This document shows, piece by piece, positions 47,370-56,447 of a stretch of 64,000 nucleotides of DNA. The DNA is from Fulverythrobacter ferritrahens (GTDB taxonomy: Bacteria; Pseudomonadota; Alphaproteobacteria; Sphingomonadales; Sphingomonadaceae): assembly GCF_020539485.1 (NCBI RefSeq), contig NZ_JACDXU010000002.1:310001-374000 (forward strand), read 5' to 3'. Position numbers and translations under genes: made by a program. Position 1 is the stretch's first letter. Each line of letters opens with the position of its first letter. The notes under the pieces were generated by a model. That model searched no databases and had not been told where the DNA came from. It saw nothing but the letters and a program-made list of their open reading frames with translations.

Positions 47370-48806
47370 ATGGGCAAGGAAACCGGCTTTCTCGAAGTCG
47401 ACCGCCAGGATCGCACCTATGACGATCCGAAGGAGCGGGTGAAGCACTATAAGGAATTCGTAATTCCGCATGCGGAACCGGCCCTGCGCGAGCAGGCCAG
47501 CCGCTGCATGAATTGCGGCATTCCCTATTGTCACAATGGCTGTCCGGTGAACAACATCATCCCGGACTGGAACCATCTGGTCTATGAAGGGAACTGGGAA
47601 GGCGCGCTGGAGACTTTGCACTCCACCAACAACTTCCCCGAGTTCACCGGCCGCATCTGCCCCGCCCCGTGCGAGGCAAGCTGCACGCTGAACCTCATCG
47701 ACCAGCCGGTGACGATCAAGTCGATCGAATGCGCCATCGTCGATCGCGGATGGAAGGAAGGCTGGATTCAGCCGCAAGTACCGGAAAAGCGCACCGGCAA
47801 GACCGTGGCGGTGATCGGCTCGGGCCCGGCCGGCATGGCTTGCGCCCAGCAGCTTGCCCGCGCAGGCCATTCGGTGACGCTGTTCGAAAAGAACGACCGG
47901 ATGGGCGGGTTGCTGCGTTACGGCATCCCCGACTTCAAGATGGAAAAGCACCTCATCAACCGGCGTCTGGTGCAGATGCAGGCCGAAGGGGTGACCTTCA
48001 AGACCTCCACCGAAGTGGGCGTGGACGTTTCGTTCAAGAGCCTGAAGGAAAATTTCGACGCCATCGTGCTGTCGGGCGGCGCGGAAGATGCGCGTATGCT
48101 CAACATTCCGGGCTTCGAAATGTCCGGCGTACGGCTGGCGATGGAATTCCTGACCCAGCAGAACAAGCGCGTTGCGGGCGACGATGAAATCCGCGCCGCG
48201 CCGCGCGGCAGCCTGCTCGCCACCGGCAAGCATGTCATCGTGATCGGCGGCGGCGACACCGGCAGCGACTGCGTTGGCACTTCCAACCGTCAGGGTGCGG
48301 CTTCGGTCACCCAGATCGAAATCATGCCGGAACCGCCGGTGAAGGAAAACAAGCTGCTGACCTGGCCGGACTGGCCGATGAAGCTGCGCACCTCCACCAG
48401 CCATGAAGAAGGCGTGGACCGTGACTGGGCCGTGCTGACCAAGAAAGTGGTGGGCGAAAACGGTGTCGTCACGGGCCTGAAGTGCGTCCGTGCCGACTGG
48501 TCGGAAGGGCAGCTGAAGGAAGTGCCGGGCAGCGAGTTCGTCATCAAGGCCGATCTCATCCTGCTCGCCATGGGCTTCCTCGGGCCGAAGAAGGCCGGTC
48601 TGCTCGATCAGGCGGGTGTGAAGCTGACCGATCGCGGCAATGTCGAGGCCGATACGGAAAGCTATCGCACCAGCGAGGACATGGTCTTCTCCTGCGGCGA
48701 CATGCGCCGTGGGCAGAGCCTGGTCGTCTGGGCGATCCGCGAAGGCCGCCAGTGCGCCCGCGCGGTGGACGAAGCCCTGATGGGCGTCACCGAGCTGCCG
48801 CGCTGA
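47370..48806 (+). CDS. gltD: Glutamate synthase small subunit
   Basis: A 478-residue GOGAT beta subunit that passes electrons from NADPH through FAD and 4Fe-4S clusters to GltB. N-terminal cluster Cys are in [17 protein letters not shown] near residue 47 and CPAPCEASC near 95. The FAD site is [16 protein letters not shown] near 150 and the NADPH site [14 protein letters not shown] near 290; the C-terminal [15 protein letters not shown] binds FAD. The length is standard. It forms an operon with gltB and probably continues into the PfkB-type kinase 25 bases downstream. Confidence 0.97.
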   Translation: MGKETGFLEVDRQDRTYDDPKERVKHYKEFVIPHAEPALREQASRCMNCGIPYCHNGCPVNNIIPDWNHLVYEGNWEGALETLHSTNNFPEFTGRICPAPCEASCTLNLIDQPVTIKSIECAIVDRGWKEGWIQPQVPEKRTGKTVAVIGSGPAGMACAQQLARAGHSVTLFEKNDRMGGLLRYGIPDFKMEKHLINRRLVQMQAEGVTFKTSTEVGVDVSFKSLKENFDAIVLSGGAEDARMLNIPGFEMSGVRLAMEFLTQQNKRVAGDDEIRAAPRGSLLATGKHVIVIGGGDTGSDCVGTSNRQGAASVTQIEIMPEPPVKENKLLTWPDWPMKLRTSTSHEEGVDRDWAVLTKKVVGENGVVTGLKCVRADWSEGQLKEVPGSEFVIKADLILLAMGFLGPKKAGLLDQAGVKLTDRGNVEADTESYRTSEDMVFSCGDMRRGQSLVVWAIREGRQCARAVDEALMGVTELPR

Positions 48807-48831
48807 TCCGGCGGCGATAGGGGGCCAACCC

Positions 48832-49758
48832 ATGCCCACCATCGCCACCATTACCATGAACCCGACGCTCGACGTCTCCTATGACGTCGAGCGCCTGGAA
48901 CCCACGCGCAAGCTGCGCAGCCATAACGAGCATTACGATCCGGGCGGCGGCGGCATCAATGTAGCCCGCGTCTTCGTGCGGCTGGGCGGCAATGCGGTGT
49001 GCCATTACCTCTCAGGCGGAGCGACCGGCGTGGCGCTGGACGGCTTGCTGGACCTGCACCAGCTTGTCCGCCGTCCAATCCGCATCGCGGGCGCCACGCG
49101 CGTTGCCTGCACCGTGCACGAGATGGCAAGCGGCAAGGAATTCCGCTTCGTGCCCGAAGGCCCCGAAGTGGCCGAGGCCGAATGGCGCGCCTGTCTCGAC
49201 CAGCTGGCCAGTGTGCCCTGCGACTATCTGGTGGCCAGCGGATCGCTGCCGCGCGGCGTACCGGCCGATTTCTATGCCGTAGTGGCCCGCATCGCACAGG
49301 AACAGGGCTTCCGCTTCGTGCTCGACAGTTCGGGCGAAGCGCTCAAGGCTGCGCTGGCCGGGGCGCCCGTCCATCTCGTGAAGCCCAACGAGGATGAGCT
49401 GGAACAGCTTGCCGGGCGCGGGCTGGAGACAGAAGAGGAATATGCCGCCGCGGCGATGGCGATCGTGGAGCGCGGCGCGGCAGAGTTTGTTGCCGTTACA
49501 TTGGGCGACAAGGGCGGGCTCCTGGCATCGAAACAGGGGGCGCACTATCTGCCCGCCATTCCGGTCGAAGCGAAAAGCGCCGTGGGTGCAGGCGACAGCT
49601 TCCTTGCGGCCATGGTCTTTGCCCTGGCCAATGGGAGCGATCCCCTTGATGCCTTGCGCTATGGCATGGCGGCAGGCAGTGCTGCCGTACTCACTCCGGG
49701 CACGGATCTATGCCGGGTGGACGATATAGAGCGGCTCTATGCCGCCGAGACCCGGTAA
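48832..49758 (+). CDS. PfkB-family sugar-phosphate kinase
   Basis: A 308-residue ribokinase-fold kinase of the PfkB/1-phosphofructokinase branch. It opens [17 protein letters not shown] and has the family's [17 protein letters not shown] near residue 44 and the catalytic [10 protein letters not shown] near 255 (anion hole and Asp base). Overall it looks closest to E. coli 6-phosphofructokinase 2. The substrate could be fructose 6-phosphate, fructose 1-phosphate or tagatose 6-phosphate. Its place right after gltD links it to glutamate synthase transcription. Confidence 0.88.
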   Translation: MPTIATITMNPTLDVSYDVERLEPTRKLRSHNEHYDPGGGGINVARVFVRLGGNAVCHYLSGGATGVALDGLLDLHQLVRRPIRIAGATRVACTVHEMASGKEFRFVPEGPEVAEAEWRACLDQLASVPCDYLVASGSLPRGVPADFYAVVARIAQEQGFRFVLDSSGEALKAALAGAPVHLVKPNEDELEQLAGRGLETEEEYAAAAMAIVERGAAEFVAVTLGDKGGLLASKQGAHYLPAIPVEAKSAVGAGDSFLAAMVFALANGSDPLDALRYGMAAGSAAVLTPGTDLCRVDDIERLYAAETR

Positions 49759-49787
49759 AAGAGCCGGGCCGGAAGAGAGGATGAACA

Positions 49788-50729
49788 ATGGAAGTGAAAC
49801 CGCTGCACCCTTTATTCGCCGCCGAGCTGATTGGCGCGGACCTGACCAATGCGCCCGATGCCGCGCTGGTCGATCTGGTGGAGCAGGCCATGGCGCAATA
49901 TGGCGTTCTGGCGATCCGCGACGCGGAAATTACGGACGAGCAGCAGAAGACCTTCAGCCGCGCGTTCGGTCCGCTTGAAATTCCCAGTCGCGCCAAGGAT
50001 GCCGCGCCGCGTCCGCAGGGCCGCCGGGTGATTACGCCGGGCATCTTCTATGCCGGCAATCTGGATCACAATGGCGAGATCATCCCCTATGGTGACGATG
50101 CCGCCAAGCTGGCCAAGGGTGCGGAGCGTTTCCACACGGACAGTTCCTTTCACCCCATGCCCACCAAATGGTCGCTGCTGCACGGCGTGGAAACGCCGCC
50201 GCCCAGCGCCGGGGGCGATACCTGGTTTACCGATGCCCGTGCCGCCTATGACGATCTGCCGCAGGCGATGAAGGACCGCATCGAGGGGCTGACCGGCATT
50301 CACGACTTCTGGGAAGGCCGCCGCCGCGCCGGGTTGCAGGGCGAGATAAGCCCGCAGGAAAAGCGCATCATCCCCTTCCCCGAAGTGGAACATCCGCTGG
50401 TCCGCAGCGTGAATGGTTCGGGGCCCCATGGCCGCAAATGCCTGTTCGTGGGCGGCCACTGCATCGGCATCAAGGGCTGGAGCGAGGCAGAAGGCCGAGA
50501 ATTGGTGGAGGAGCTCTACGCTCACGCCACGCAGGAGAAATATATCTACCGTCACCAGTGGAAACGCTGGGATCTGGTGATCTGGGATAATCGCTGCACC
50601 ATGCATGCAGCAACGCCACTGCTGACCGATGAATATCGCCGCGACATGCGCCGCACCACGATCAATGAAAGCGGCCCTGAAATCTCCGCGCTCGAATGGA
50701 TGATCGGGCAGGGGCTGGTTGCCGCCTGA
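49788..50729 (+). CDS. TauD/TfdA-family Fe(II)/2-oxoglutarate dioxygenase (paralogue 1)
   Basis: A 313-residue non-haem iron dioxygenase. The iron triad is His and Asp in RFHTDSSFHP near residue 116 and the distal His in CTMHAATP near 273; the 2-oxoglutarate Arg is in RRDMRRTTI near 287. ATG 49788 follows GAGAGG. The gene begins 29 bases after the PfkB-type gene, so it may end that operon. It is clearly related to, but more distant from, the tandem pair at 52-54 kb. Members oxidise taurine, aryloxyalkanoates, alkyl sulphates and others; the substrate is unknown. Confidence 0.88.
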   Translation: MEVKPLHPLFAAELIGADLTNAPDAALVDLVEQAMAQYGVLAIRDAEITDEQQKTFSRAFGPLEIPSRAKDAAPRPQGRRVITPGIFYAGNLDHNGEIIPYGDDAAKLAKGAERFHTDSSFHPMPTKWSLLHGVETPPPSAGGDTWFTDARAAYDDLPQAMKDRIEGLTGIHDFWEGRRRAGLQGEISPQEKRIIPFPEVEHPLVRSVNGSGPHGRKCLFVGGHCIGIKGWSEAEGRELVEELYAHATQEKYIYRHQWKRWDLVIWDNRCTMHAATPLLTDEYRRDMRRTTINESGPEISALEWMIGQGLVAA

Positions 50730-50733
50730 GCGG

Positions 50734-52089
50734 TTAGAGGACGGATTGGAGCGCGGCGAACACTTCGCCGTCAATTCCCCTGCCCACTTCGCCTTGCATC
50801 GCCGCCAGTGCCTCTGCGGGGCTGAGTGCAGGGCGATAGGGGCGGTTCGAGGTCAAGGCGTCATAGAAGTCGCACACGGTGATGATCCGCGTCTCGCGGG
50901 CGATCGCTGCATCGTCGAGGCCGGAGGGATAGCCCATGCCGTCCAGCCTCTCATGATGGGCTGCGGCAAAGGCCGCCATCTCCGAGAAGATGCCGATCTT
51001 CCCCAATAGCGCTCTGGTCCGCCCAGCATGGCCGCGCACCAGTTCCCATTCGCTTTCCGCAAGGCCGGAAGGCTTGTCGAGTATGGCAGTGGGAATGCCG
51101 AGCTTGCCGATGTCATGCAGGGCAGCCGCGCGGCACAGGGCGCGGCGCCGGGCGGGAAGCATGCCGAGCCTGGATGCCACTCGATCGACAAGGCTGACGA
51201 GGCGGGCGGAGTGGCCGGCCGTATAGGCGCTCTTGGTGTCCACCACTTGCCCGAAGACGGCCGCGAGCCGATCCAGCCCATCTTCGTCGATGAGCACCTT
51301 GCCGGCTTCAGGAACCAGCTTGAAGAGCATGCAAGGAAGCGCGGTGGAGCCGAGGTCGGCCCAACTTCGCTCCCGTTCCGCAACCCTGCCGAATGCCTCC
51401 AGCAGAGCCGGATCGAGCTGACGCCCGGCCCTTGCGGCAACTTCGGCAAGCGCTGCCGAAGGCCCGCCGTGGATGTAGAATATATCGGCCAGCTCGGCGA
51501 TCTGCGCGATGCGGGCATAGAGCGGTATGGCCGCTCCGCTCAGATGGCTGGGCCTGCCCGAGCCGTCCCAATGCTCGTCGAGATGATAGATCCCGCTGCA
51601 TATCGCCGGCGCCAGGCCCAGCCCGGCGGCAAGGTTGGCCCCGCGCGAGGCGCGCAGCTGAACCAGTTCCTGTGCAATCGCATCCTGATGGAGCAGGAAG
51701 CGGGCGATCACTGGGATACGCCCGGCAAGCGGCCTGGCGGGGGCGCATTCAGCAATCAGCCCTCGCAGGCGGGCGGAGCGGTTTGCGGGCAGGGTCTTGA
51801 GTACCCGCTTGAAGTGGAGATCGTCGGTCTGAAATAGCTCCCCAATCCGGGCGGCATTGGCCGAACTGCCGAGATCCTTCAGCAGCAGGACGAAGAACAG
51901 CTCGCCAAGCTCCCGTGGAGCAAGGCCAATCTCCTGCCCCAGCAGGCAACCGAGATAACAGGCGCGCGTGCTATGGCCGTCAGGCTGACTATCCGCCAGA
52001 TCGAGCGCATGGCCGAAGGCGCGGATCACTTCCGCAAGCGAGCCGCCCGTTTGTTCCGGGCGACGGCGAAGGACATCCTCGTGCAGCAT
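50734..52089 (-). CDS. Protein with two HD-GYP-like halves (c-di-GMP hydrolase candidate)
   Basis: A 451-residue cytoplasmic protein. The C-terminal half has a full HD-GYP set: HSARLVSLVDRVA, HDIGKLGIP near residue 326, RGHAGRT and HHERLDGMGYPSG near 376, then CDFYDALTSNRPYR. The N-terminal half repeats this pattern in decayed form: GHSTRACYLGCLLG, LLKDLGSS in place of HDxGK near 70, HWDGSGRPSHLSG near 173 and AQIAELADIFY. The second half probably hydrolyses cyclic di-GMP; the first may sense or regulate. It is tail-to-tail with dioxygenase 1 and downstream of dioxygenase 2. Confidence 0.85.
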   Translation of the reverse strand: MLHEDVLRRRPEQTGGSLAEVIRAFGHALDLADSQPDGHSTRACYLGCLLGQEIGLAPRELGELFFVLLLKDLGSSANAARIGELFQTDDLHFKRVLKTLPANRSARLRGLIAECAPARPLAGRIPVIARFLLHQDAIAQELVQLRASRGANLAAGLGLAPAICSGIYHLDEHWDGSGRPSHLSGAAIPLYARIAQIAELADIFYIHGGPSAALAEVAARAGRQLDPALLEAFGRVAERERSWADLGSTALPCMLFKLVPEAGKVLIDEDGLDRLAAVFGQVVDTKSAYTAGHSARLVSLVDRVASRLGMLPARRRALCRAAALHDIGKLGIPTAILDKPSGLAESEWELVRGHAGRTRALLGKIGIFSEMAAFAAAHHERLDGMGYPSGLDDAAIARETRIITVCDFYDALTSNRPYRPALSPAEALAAMQGEVGRGIDGEVFAALQSVL

Positions 52090-52151
52090 CGCGCCGGGCA
52101 GTCTAGCTGCGCCAGCCTTATCGCCTTCCGGACGAGGATGGTTAAGGCGGC

Positions 52152-52183
52152 CTTGTCGGCGAGTTAGCTTGTCGGCGAGTTAG
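52152..52183. repeat. 16-base tandem duplication over the dioxygenase 2 stop codon
   Basis: cttgtcggcgagttag occurs twice in direct tandem (52152-52167 and 52168-52183). The stop codon of dioxygenase 2 (TAA on the minus strand, 52180-52182) sits in the second copy. The unit is not a multiple of three, so it does not lengthen the protein. Confidence 0.75.
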
Positions 52184-53118
52184 CTTTTCGGATCCTGCAG
52201 TCCGGCAATCCGGCCATCGGTCTGGCTTGCCTGGCGGAACATCGCCTGCACCGAACCGTCGCCCGAATCCGGCGCCTGCGGATCGCGAATGGTGGTGCGG
52301 CGCATGTCCCGCCGATGCAGGGATTCGTCGAAATCGCCTGCCCGATGATAGGTGCACAGATTATCCCAGATCACCATGTCGCCGGGCCGATATTCGACCG
52401 GGAAGATATATTCGGGGCGGCCCACCCAATCGTTCAGTTCCTCGATCAGGGCACGGCCTTCTTCCCGTTCCATGCCCACGATGTCGCGCGCATGGGCCCC
52501 CAGATACAGCGCCTTGCGGCCCGATCCGGCATGGACATGGACCACCGGGTGGACCGAGTGAGGGAAACGATCGACCTCTTCTTCCGTGTAAGGATAGCCC
52601 GCCCGGCGGCGGGACCAGAAATAGCAATGGCGCGCCTCAAGCCCTGCCAGCCGGTCCTTCATCGCCTGCGGCAGGTCATCATAGGCGCTGCGTGTGTCGG
52701 CAAACCAGGTGGGGCCGCCATTGGGCGCTTCATGGCACAGCAGCAAGGATTGCGCCGCCCGTTCCTGCACGAAGGAGCTGTCACTGTGCCACAGGCGGTT
52801 TCCGCGATTGGTCAGGCGGCGATGCTCGTCATCCACGATATTGCCGTCGGCATCGAGATTGGACGCGTCGAACAGTTCGGGATGGGCGAAGCGCGGCCGT
52901 CCCCGCGTCTTGGGCGCCAGGATCACGTCGCCAAAAATCCGGGTGAAGGCGACATGGCTGTCATCATCCAGCCCCGTATCGCGCCATACGGTCACGCCCC
53001 AGCGGTTCTGGATATCGATGATTTCCCGCTTGTTCTCTTCGCTCAGCGGGCCGGTGATATCGATGCCCGAAACCTCGGCGCCGAAACGCGGCAGGATGGG
53101 GGTGACCGTAATAGACAT
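52180..53118 (-). CDS. TauD/TfdA-family Fe(II)/2-oxoglutarate dioxygenase (paralogue 2)
   Basis: A 312-residue dioxygenase with His/Asp in RLWHSDSSF near residue 110, the distal His in CTYHRAGDF near 256 and Arg in RRDMRRTTI near 272. The opening ITVTPILPRFGAEVSGIDI is the TfdA-type start. By eye it is very similar over its full length to paralogue 3, just upstream (shared REIIDIQN, WGVTVWRDTGLDD, SRRRAGYPYTEEEVD, RDIVGM). Relation to 2,4-D/phenoxyacid dioxygenases is at family level only; the substrate is unassigned. The C-terminal 30 residues differ from paralogue 3. Confidence 0.9.
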   Translation of the reverse strand: MSITVTPILPRFGAEVSGIDITGPLSEENKREIIDIQNRWGVTVWRDTGLDDDSHVAFTRIFGDVILAPKTRGRPRFAHPELFDASNLDADGNIVDDEHRRLTNRGNRLWHSDSSFVQERAAQSLLLCHEAPNGGPTWFADTRSAYDDLPQAMKDRLAGLEARHCYFWSRRRAGYPYTEEEVDRFPHSVHPVVHVHAGSGRKALYLGAHARDIVGMEREEGRALIEELNDWVGRPEYIFPVEYRPGDMVIWDNLCTYHRAGDFDESLHRRDMRRTTIRDPQAPDSGDGSVQAMFRQASQTDGRIAGLQDPKS

Positions 53119-53218
53119 GACGAATCCTTAGCCTGCTAATTATCTAGGCTCGCCAATAGGCAATTCACAGGACCAAGGCAAGAGCGGTCAAAGGAGACAA
53201 GGTGCGCAGGCAAAGGGT

Positions 53219-53258
53219 GGTGCGGCCCGGCAGATGCTCTGGAATGCCGGACCGCACC
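53219..53258 (-). terminator. Hairpin between the two tandem dioxygenase genes
   Basis: GGTGCGGCCCGGCA (53219-53232) and TGCCGGACCGCACC (53245-53258) pair at 13 of 14 positions with a 12-base loop, 16 bases past the stop of paralogue 3 (minus strand). There is no T-run. It is likely a terminator or a processing barrier, so the tandem copies may be expressed separately. Confidence 0.6.
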
Positions 53259-53274
53259 GGGGGGAGAAGGGTTG

Positions 53275-54231
53275 TTATCCCGCCGCCAGGACGCGCTCCT
53301 TCATCGCGTCGCCGGGGGAGAAAGGCGTATCGCCTGCGGCGGAGAACATTTTGGTGAAATGGTCGATGGCTGCAGGAGGCGCGAGCGGATCGCGCACCGT
53401 GGTCCGGCGCATGTCGCGGCGATAGAGCGTATCGTCATATTCCCCGCCGCGATGGAGCGAACAGAGATTGTCCCAGATGGTCATATCTCCGGGCTTGTAG
53501 TGGACCGCGAAGACATAGTGCGGCTGGGTGCACCATTCGACGAGTTCATCGATCAGCTTGCGCCCTTCTTCGCGATCCATGCCCACGATGTCCCGCGTAT
53601 GCGCCCCAACAAACAGAGCCTTGCGGCCGGATCCGGCATGGATGTGGATGAGAGGATGAATGGCCTGTGGTTTCGCGTCCACTTCCTCCTCTGTGTAGGG
53701 ATAGCCTGCCCGGCGGCGGGACCAGAAATAGGAATGGACGGCTTCGAGCCCTTCCAGCCGGCCCTTCATCGCCTGGGGCAGATCTTCATAGGCGCTGCGC
53801 GTATCGGCAAACCACGTCGGCCCTCCATGCGGAGGTGCCTCGTGACACAGCAGCAATGCCTGTGCCGAACGGACCTGCATGAAAGAGGAATCCGAATGCC
53901 ACAGGCGATTACCCTTGGCGCCAAGCCGGATGCTCTCATTATCGACGATATTGCCCGCAAGATCGAGGTTGGAGGCGTCGAACAATTCCGGCTCGCTCAT
54001 GCGGCTCGGCTTTCCCGAATGACGGGGGGCAAGCTCCACATGGCCGAAGATACGGGAGAAGGCGACGTGGCTTGCATCGTCCAGGCCCGTGTCGCGCCAT
54101 ACGGTAACGCCCCACTTGTTCTGGATGTCGATGATTTCACGCTGGGTTTGCCGGTCAAGCGGACGGGTGATGTCCACGCCCGATACTTCAGCCCCGAAAC
54201 GCTCGCTTAGGGGTTCCACCCTGATCGCCAT
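53275..54231 (-). CDS. TauD/TfdA-family Fe(II)/2-oxoglutarate dioxygenase (paralogue 3)
   Basis: A 318-residue dioxygenase, tandem copy of paralogue 2. Iron ligands are His/Asp in RLWHSDSSFMQ near residue 110 and the distal His in CSLHRGGEYD near 258; the cofactor Arg is in RRDMRRTTV. I chose ATG 54231 (MAIRVEPLSERFGAEV), which aligns with the start of paralogue 2; the frame opens at 54357. The two copies differ most in the segment after ILAP/ELAP (residues 70-85) and at the C-terminus, which suggests different substrates. Confidence 0.9.
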   Translation of the reverse strand: MAIRVEPLSERFGAEVSGVDITRPLDRQTQREIIDIQNKWGVTVWRDTGLDDASHVAFSRIFGHVELAPRHSGKPSRMSEPELFDASNLDLAGNIVDNESIRLGAKGNRLWHSDSSFMQVRSAQALLLCHEAPPHGGPTWFADTRSAYEDLPQAMKGRLEGLEAVHSYFWSRRRAGYPYTEEEVDAKPQAIHPLIHIHAGSGRKALFVGAHTRDIVGMDREEGRKLIDELVEWCTQPHYVFAVHYKPGDMTIWDNLCSLHRGGEYDDTLYRRDMRRTTVRDPLAPPAAIDHFTKMFSAAGDTPFSPGDAMKERVLAAG

Positions 54232-54331
54232 GACTTTCCAACTCCCCAATTTCTCTCTTCGGGGATTCGGATAGCACGCTAACGATAGGGGAAAATTGAC
54301 CGGAAACAAATCGGCCGGGAAATATCCGCGC

Positions 54332-55012
54332 CTACCAGTCGATCGGCTCCCTGCCATGCGCGCTCAGGAAGGCATTGGCCTGGCTGAAGGGGCGAGAGCC
54401 GAAAAATCCGGAATGGGCGGAAAGAGGGCTGGGATGCGGCGCGGTAAGGATCAGATGCCGCGTATTGTTTGCCAGTTCGGGCACGCGCATCGCCTTTTTC
54501 TTGGCATGGCTGCCCCACAGGATGAACACGCAGGGCTGTTCCCCACGCGCAACGGCAGCAACCGCGGCATCGGTAATAGCCTCCCATCCACGGCCCTGAT
54601 GCGAACCAGCCTGCCCTGCCTCCACGGTGAGGGCATTGTTGAGCAGCAGCACACCCTGGCGCGCCCAGCTTTCCAGATTGCCATGCGGCGGCGCCTTCAC
54701 GCCAAGGTCGCTCTCAAGCTCCTTGTAGATGTTCACCAGCGATGGCGGCACGCGGACGCCCTCCGGCACTGAAAAGGCGAGGCCATGGGCCTGGCCGGGC
54801 CCGTGATAGGGATCCTGCCCCAGGATCACCACTTTCACCCTGTCCAGCGGAGTGAGTTCCAGTGCGCGCAGCCGCGCCCCTCGTGGTGGGTAGACGGTCT
54901 TGCCGGCCCCTTCCTCGGCGCGCAGCCAGCCGCCCAGCTTGCGGGCCTCCGGCGTGGAAAGCACTTCGCCCAGCGCGGGCTGCCATGAAGAGGGGAGCGA
55001 GTTTTCAGCCAT
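54332..55012 (-). CDS. ung: Uracil-DNA glycosylase
   Basis: A 226-residue family 1 UDG that removes uracil from DNA. The catalytic Asp is in ILGQDPYHGPGQAHG near residue 65, followed by LLLNNALTVE near 125 and the His/Leu minor-groove loop HPSPLSAHSGFFGSRPF near 188. Length and motifs are standard. It is divergent from rnd and downstream of none of the dioxygenase units (about 100 bases separate it from paralogue 3). Confidence 0.95.
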   Translation of the reverse strand: MAENSLPSSWQPALGEVLSTPEARKLGGWLRAEEGAGKTVYPPRGARLRALELTPLDRVKVVILGQDPYHGPGQAHGLAFSVPEGVRVPPSLVNIYKELESDLGVKAPPHGNLESWARQGVLLLNNALTVEAGQAGSHQGRGWEAITDAAVAAVARGEQPCVFILWGSHAKKKAMRVPELANNTRHLILTAPHPSPLSAHSGFFGSRPFSQANAFLSAHGREPIDW

Positions 55013-55152
55013 GCAGCCCTGCTATCCTCTCCCGCCTTTGGCGGCCAGTATGGCATCGGCGCTATCCCCAATGGGCCAAGTTTGCGCCACTCCGCATTTT
55101 CCGCGCCTTCAGGTGTTTCCACCGGCGCTGAAAATGCTCTAGGGGAACTCCC

Positions 55153-55770
55153 ATGGCTGTCTATTTCCACGAAGAAGACCTTCCCGAAGGCGTCCTCGCG
55201 CCCGGCCCGGTCGCCGTCGATACTGAAACGATGGGGCTCATCACCCCGCGGGACCGGTTGTGCCTTGTCCAGATCAGCGACGGAAAGGGTGACGAACACC
55301 TTGTCCGCTTCGCCAAGGGCAGTGCGTATGACGCGCCGAACCTCAAGGCGGTGCTGGCGGATCCTTCCCGCGTGAAGCTCTACCATTTCGCCCGGTTCGA
55401 TCTTGCAGCGATCGAGCATTATCTGGGGGTTACGGCTGCGCCGGTGTTCTGCACCAAGATCGCCAGCAAGCTCGTTCGCACCTATACGGATCGGCACGGA
55501 CTGAAATATCTCGTTTCCGAACTGCTTGGCGCCGACATTTCGAAGCAGCAGCAAAGTTCGGACTGGGGCGGCCCGGTGCTGAGCGATGCGCAGCGCGAAT
55601 ATGCCGCGTCGGATGTGCGTTTTCTCCATCGCCTGCGCGATATTCTGGCCGAAAGGCTGGAACGCGAAGGGCGCACTGCCATTGCCCAGGCCTGTTTCGA
55701 CTTCCTGCCCACCCGTGCCCGGCTTGATCTTGCAGGCTGGGCCGACAAGGATATCTTCAGCCACGAATGA
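55153..55770 (+). CDS. rnd: Ribonuclease D-like 3'-5' exonuclease (short form)
   Basis: A 205-residue DEDDy exonuclease. DTETMG near residue 22 gives the first Asp and Glu, HFARFDLAAIEH near 79 the next Asp, and YAASDVRFLHRL near 155 the Tyr and last Asp. The HRDC domains of full-length RNase D are absent, as in the short form that precedes lptC in many sphingomonads. It probably trims structured RNA. lptC starts about 32 bases downstream. Confidence 0.9.
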   Translation: MAVYFHEEDLPEGVLAPGPVAVDTETMGLITPRDRLCLVQISDGKGDEHLVRFAKGSAYDAPNLKAVLADPSRVKLYHFARFDLAAIEHYLGVTAAPVFCTKIASKLVRTYTDRHGLKYLVSELLGADISKQQQSSDWGGPVLSDAQREYAASDVRFLHRLRDILAERLEREGRTAIAQACFDFLPTRARLDLAGWADKDIFSHE

Positions 55771-55802
55771 AGCTGCGCGAGGTTCGCCCATGACCGGTGA
55801 TC

Positions 55803-56447
55803 ATGACTGAACAGGCCGACACGCTGCGCAGCGACCGGCGGCGCTTTGCCTGGCCCGGCGGATCGCATGACCGGCTGGTGTCCGTGCTTGCCCGTTTGCT
55901 GCCCGCGCTGATCGGGGTTGTCGTGGCGCTGATGGTCTTCACGCCGCTCGCCCCGCGCGGGGAAGTCAGCTTCATCCTCGACCGGAACAAGGTGGCCATC
56001 GCCGAAAATCGTCTGCGCGTGGAAAACGCGATGTATCGGGGGGAGGACAACAAGGGTCGCCCCTTCTCTCTCACGGCGGGGGAAGCTGTGCAGGAAAGCG
56101 CCCGGGTGCCCATCGTCCGCATGCGGGATCTTCGGGCGCGTATCCAGCTGACGGAAGGGCCGGCGCTGCTCAGCGCGGGTTCGGGCGAGTATAATTTCGA
56201 ACAACAGAAGGTCGGCATCAACGGGTTGGTGCAGTTTACCGCGGCTGACGGATATCGGGCGTCGGCGCGCGATGTGTCGATCGACCTTGAGAAAAAGACG
56301 CTGGTGGGCGAAGGCAGGGTGGAAGGCGCCGTTCCTGCCGGAACATTCAGCGCCGACCGGATCGTGGCGGACCTTGGCGCGCGCACGATCATGCTGGACG
56401 GCCATGCCCGGCTCCGTATGGAGCCCGGCAAGCTCAGGATGCCATAA
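55803..56447 (+). CDS. lptC: LPS export protein LptC
   Basis: A 214-residue inner-membrane protein that receives LPS from LptBFG and hands it to LptA. It has a cytoplasmic basic start, one membrane helix (LLPALIGVVVALMVFTPL near 35-52) and a periplasmic beta-jellyroll (ENRLRVENAMYRGEDNKGRPF, GLVQFTAADGYRASARDV, GEGRVEGAVPAGTFSADRI). ATG 55803 is used; GTG 55797 is possible. Its stop overlaps the lptA start by one base (TAATG). Confidence 0.9.
   Translation: MTEQADTLRSDRRRFAWPGGSHDRLVSVLARLLPALIGVVVALMVFTPLAPRGEVSFILDRNKVAIAENRLRVENAMYRGEDNKGRPFSLTAGEAVQESARVPIVRMRDLRARIQLTEGPALLSAGSGEYNFEQQKVGINGLVQFTAADGYRASARDVSIDLEKKTLVGEGRVEGAVPAGTFSADRIVADLGARTIMLDGHARLRMEPGKLRMP

Noticed and set aside
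52180-54231. Naming the tandem dioxygenases as tfdA, rdpA or sdpA
   Set aside because: Only the family-level iron and 2-oxoglutarate motifs match; sequence recalled for RdpA differs widely outside these motifs.
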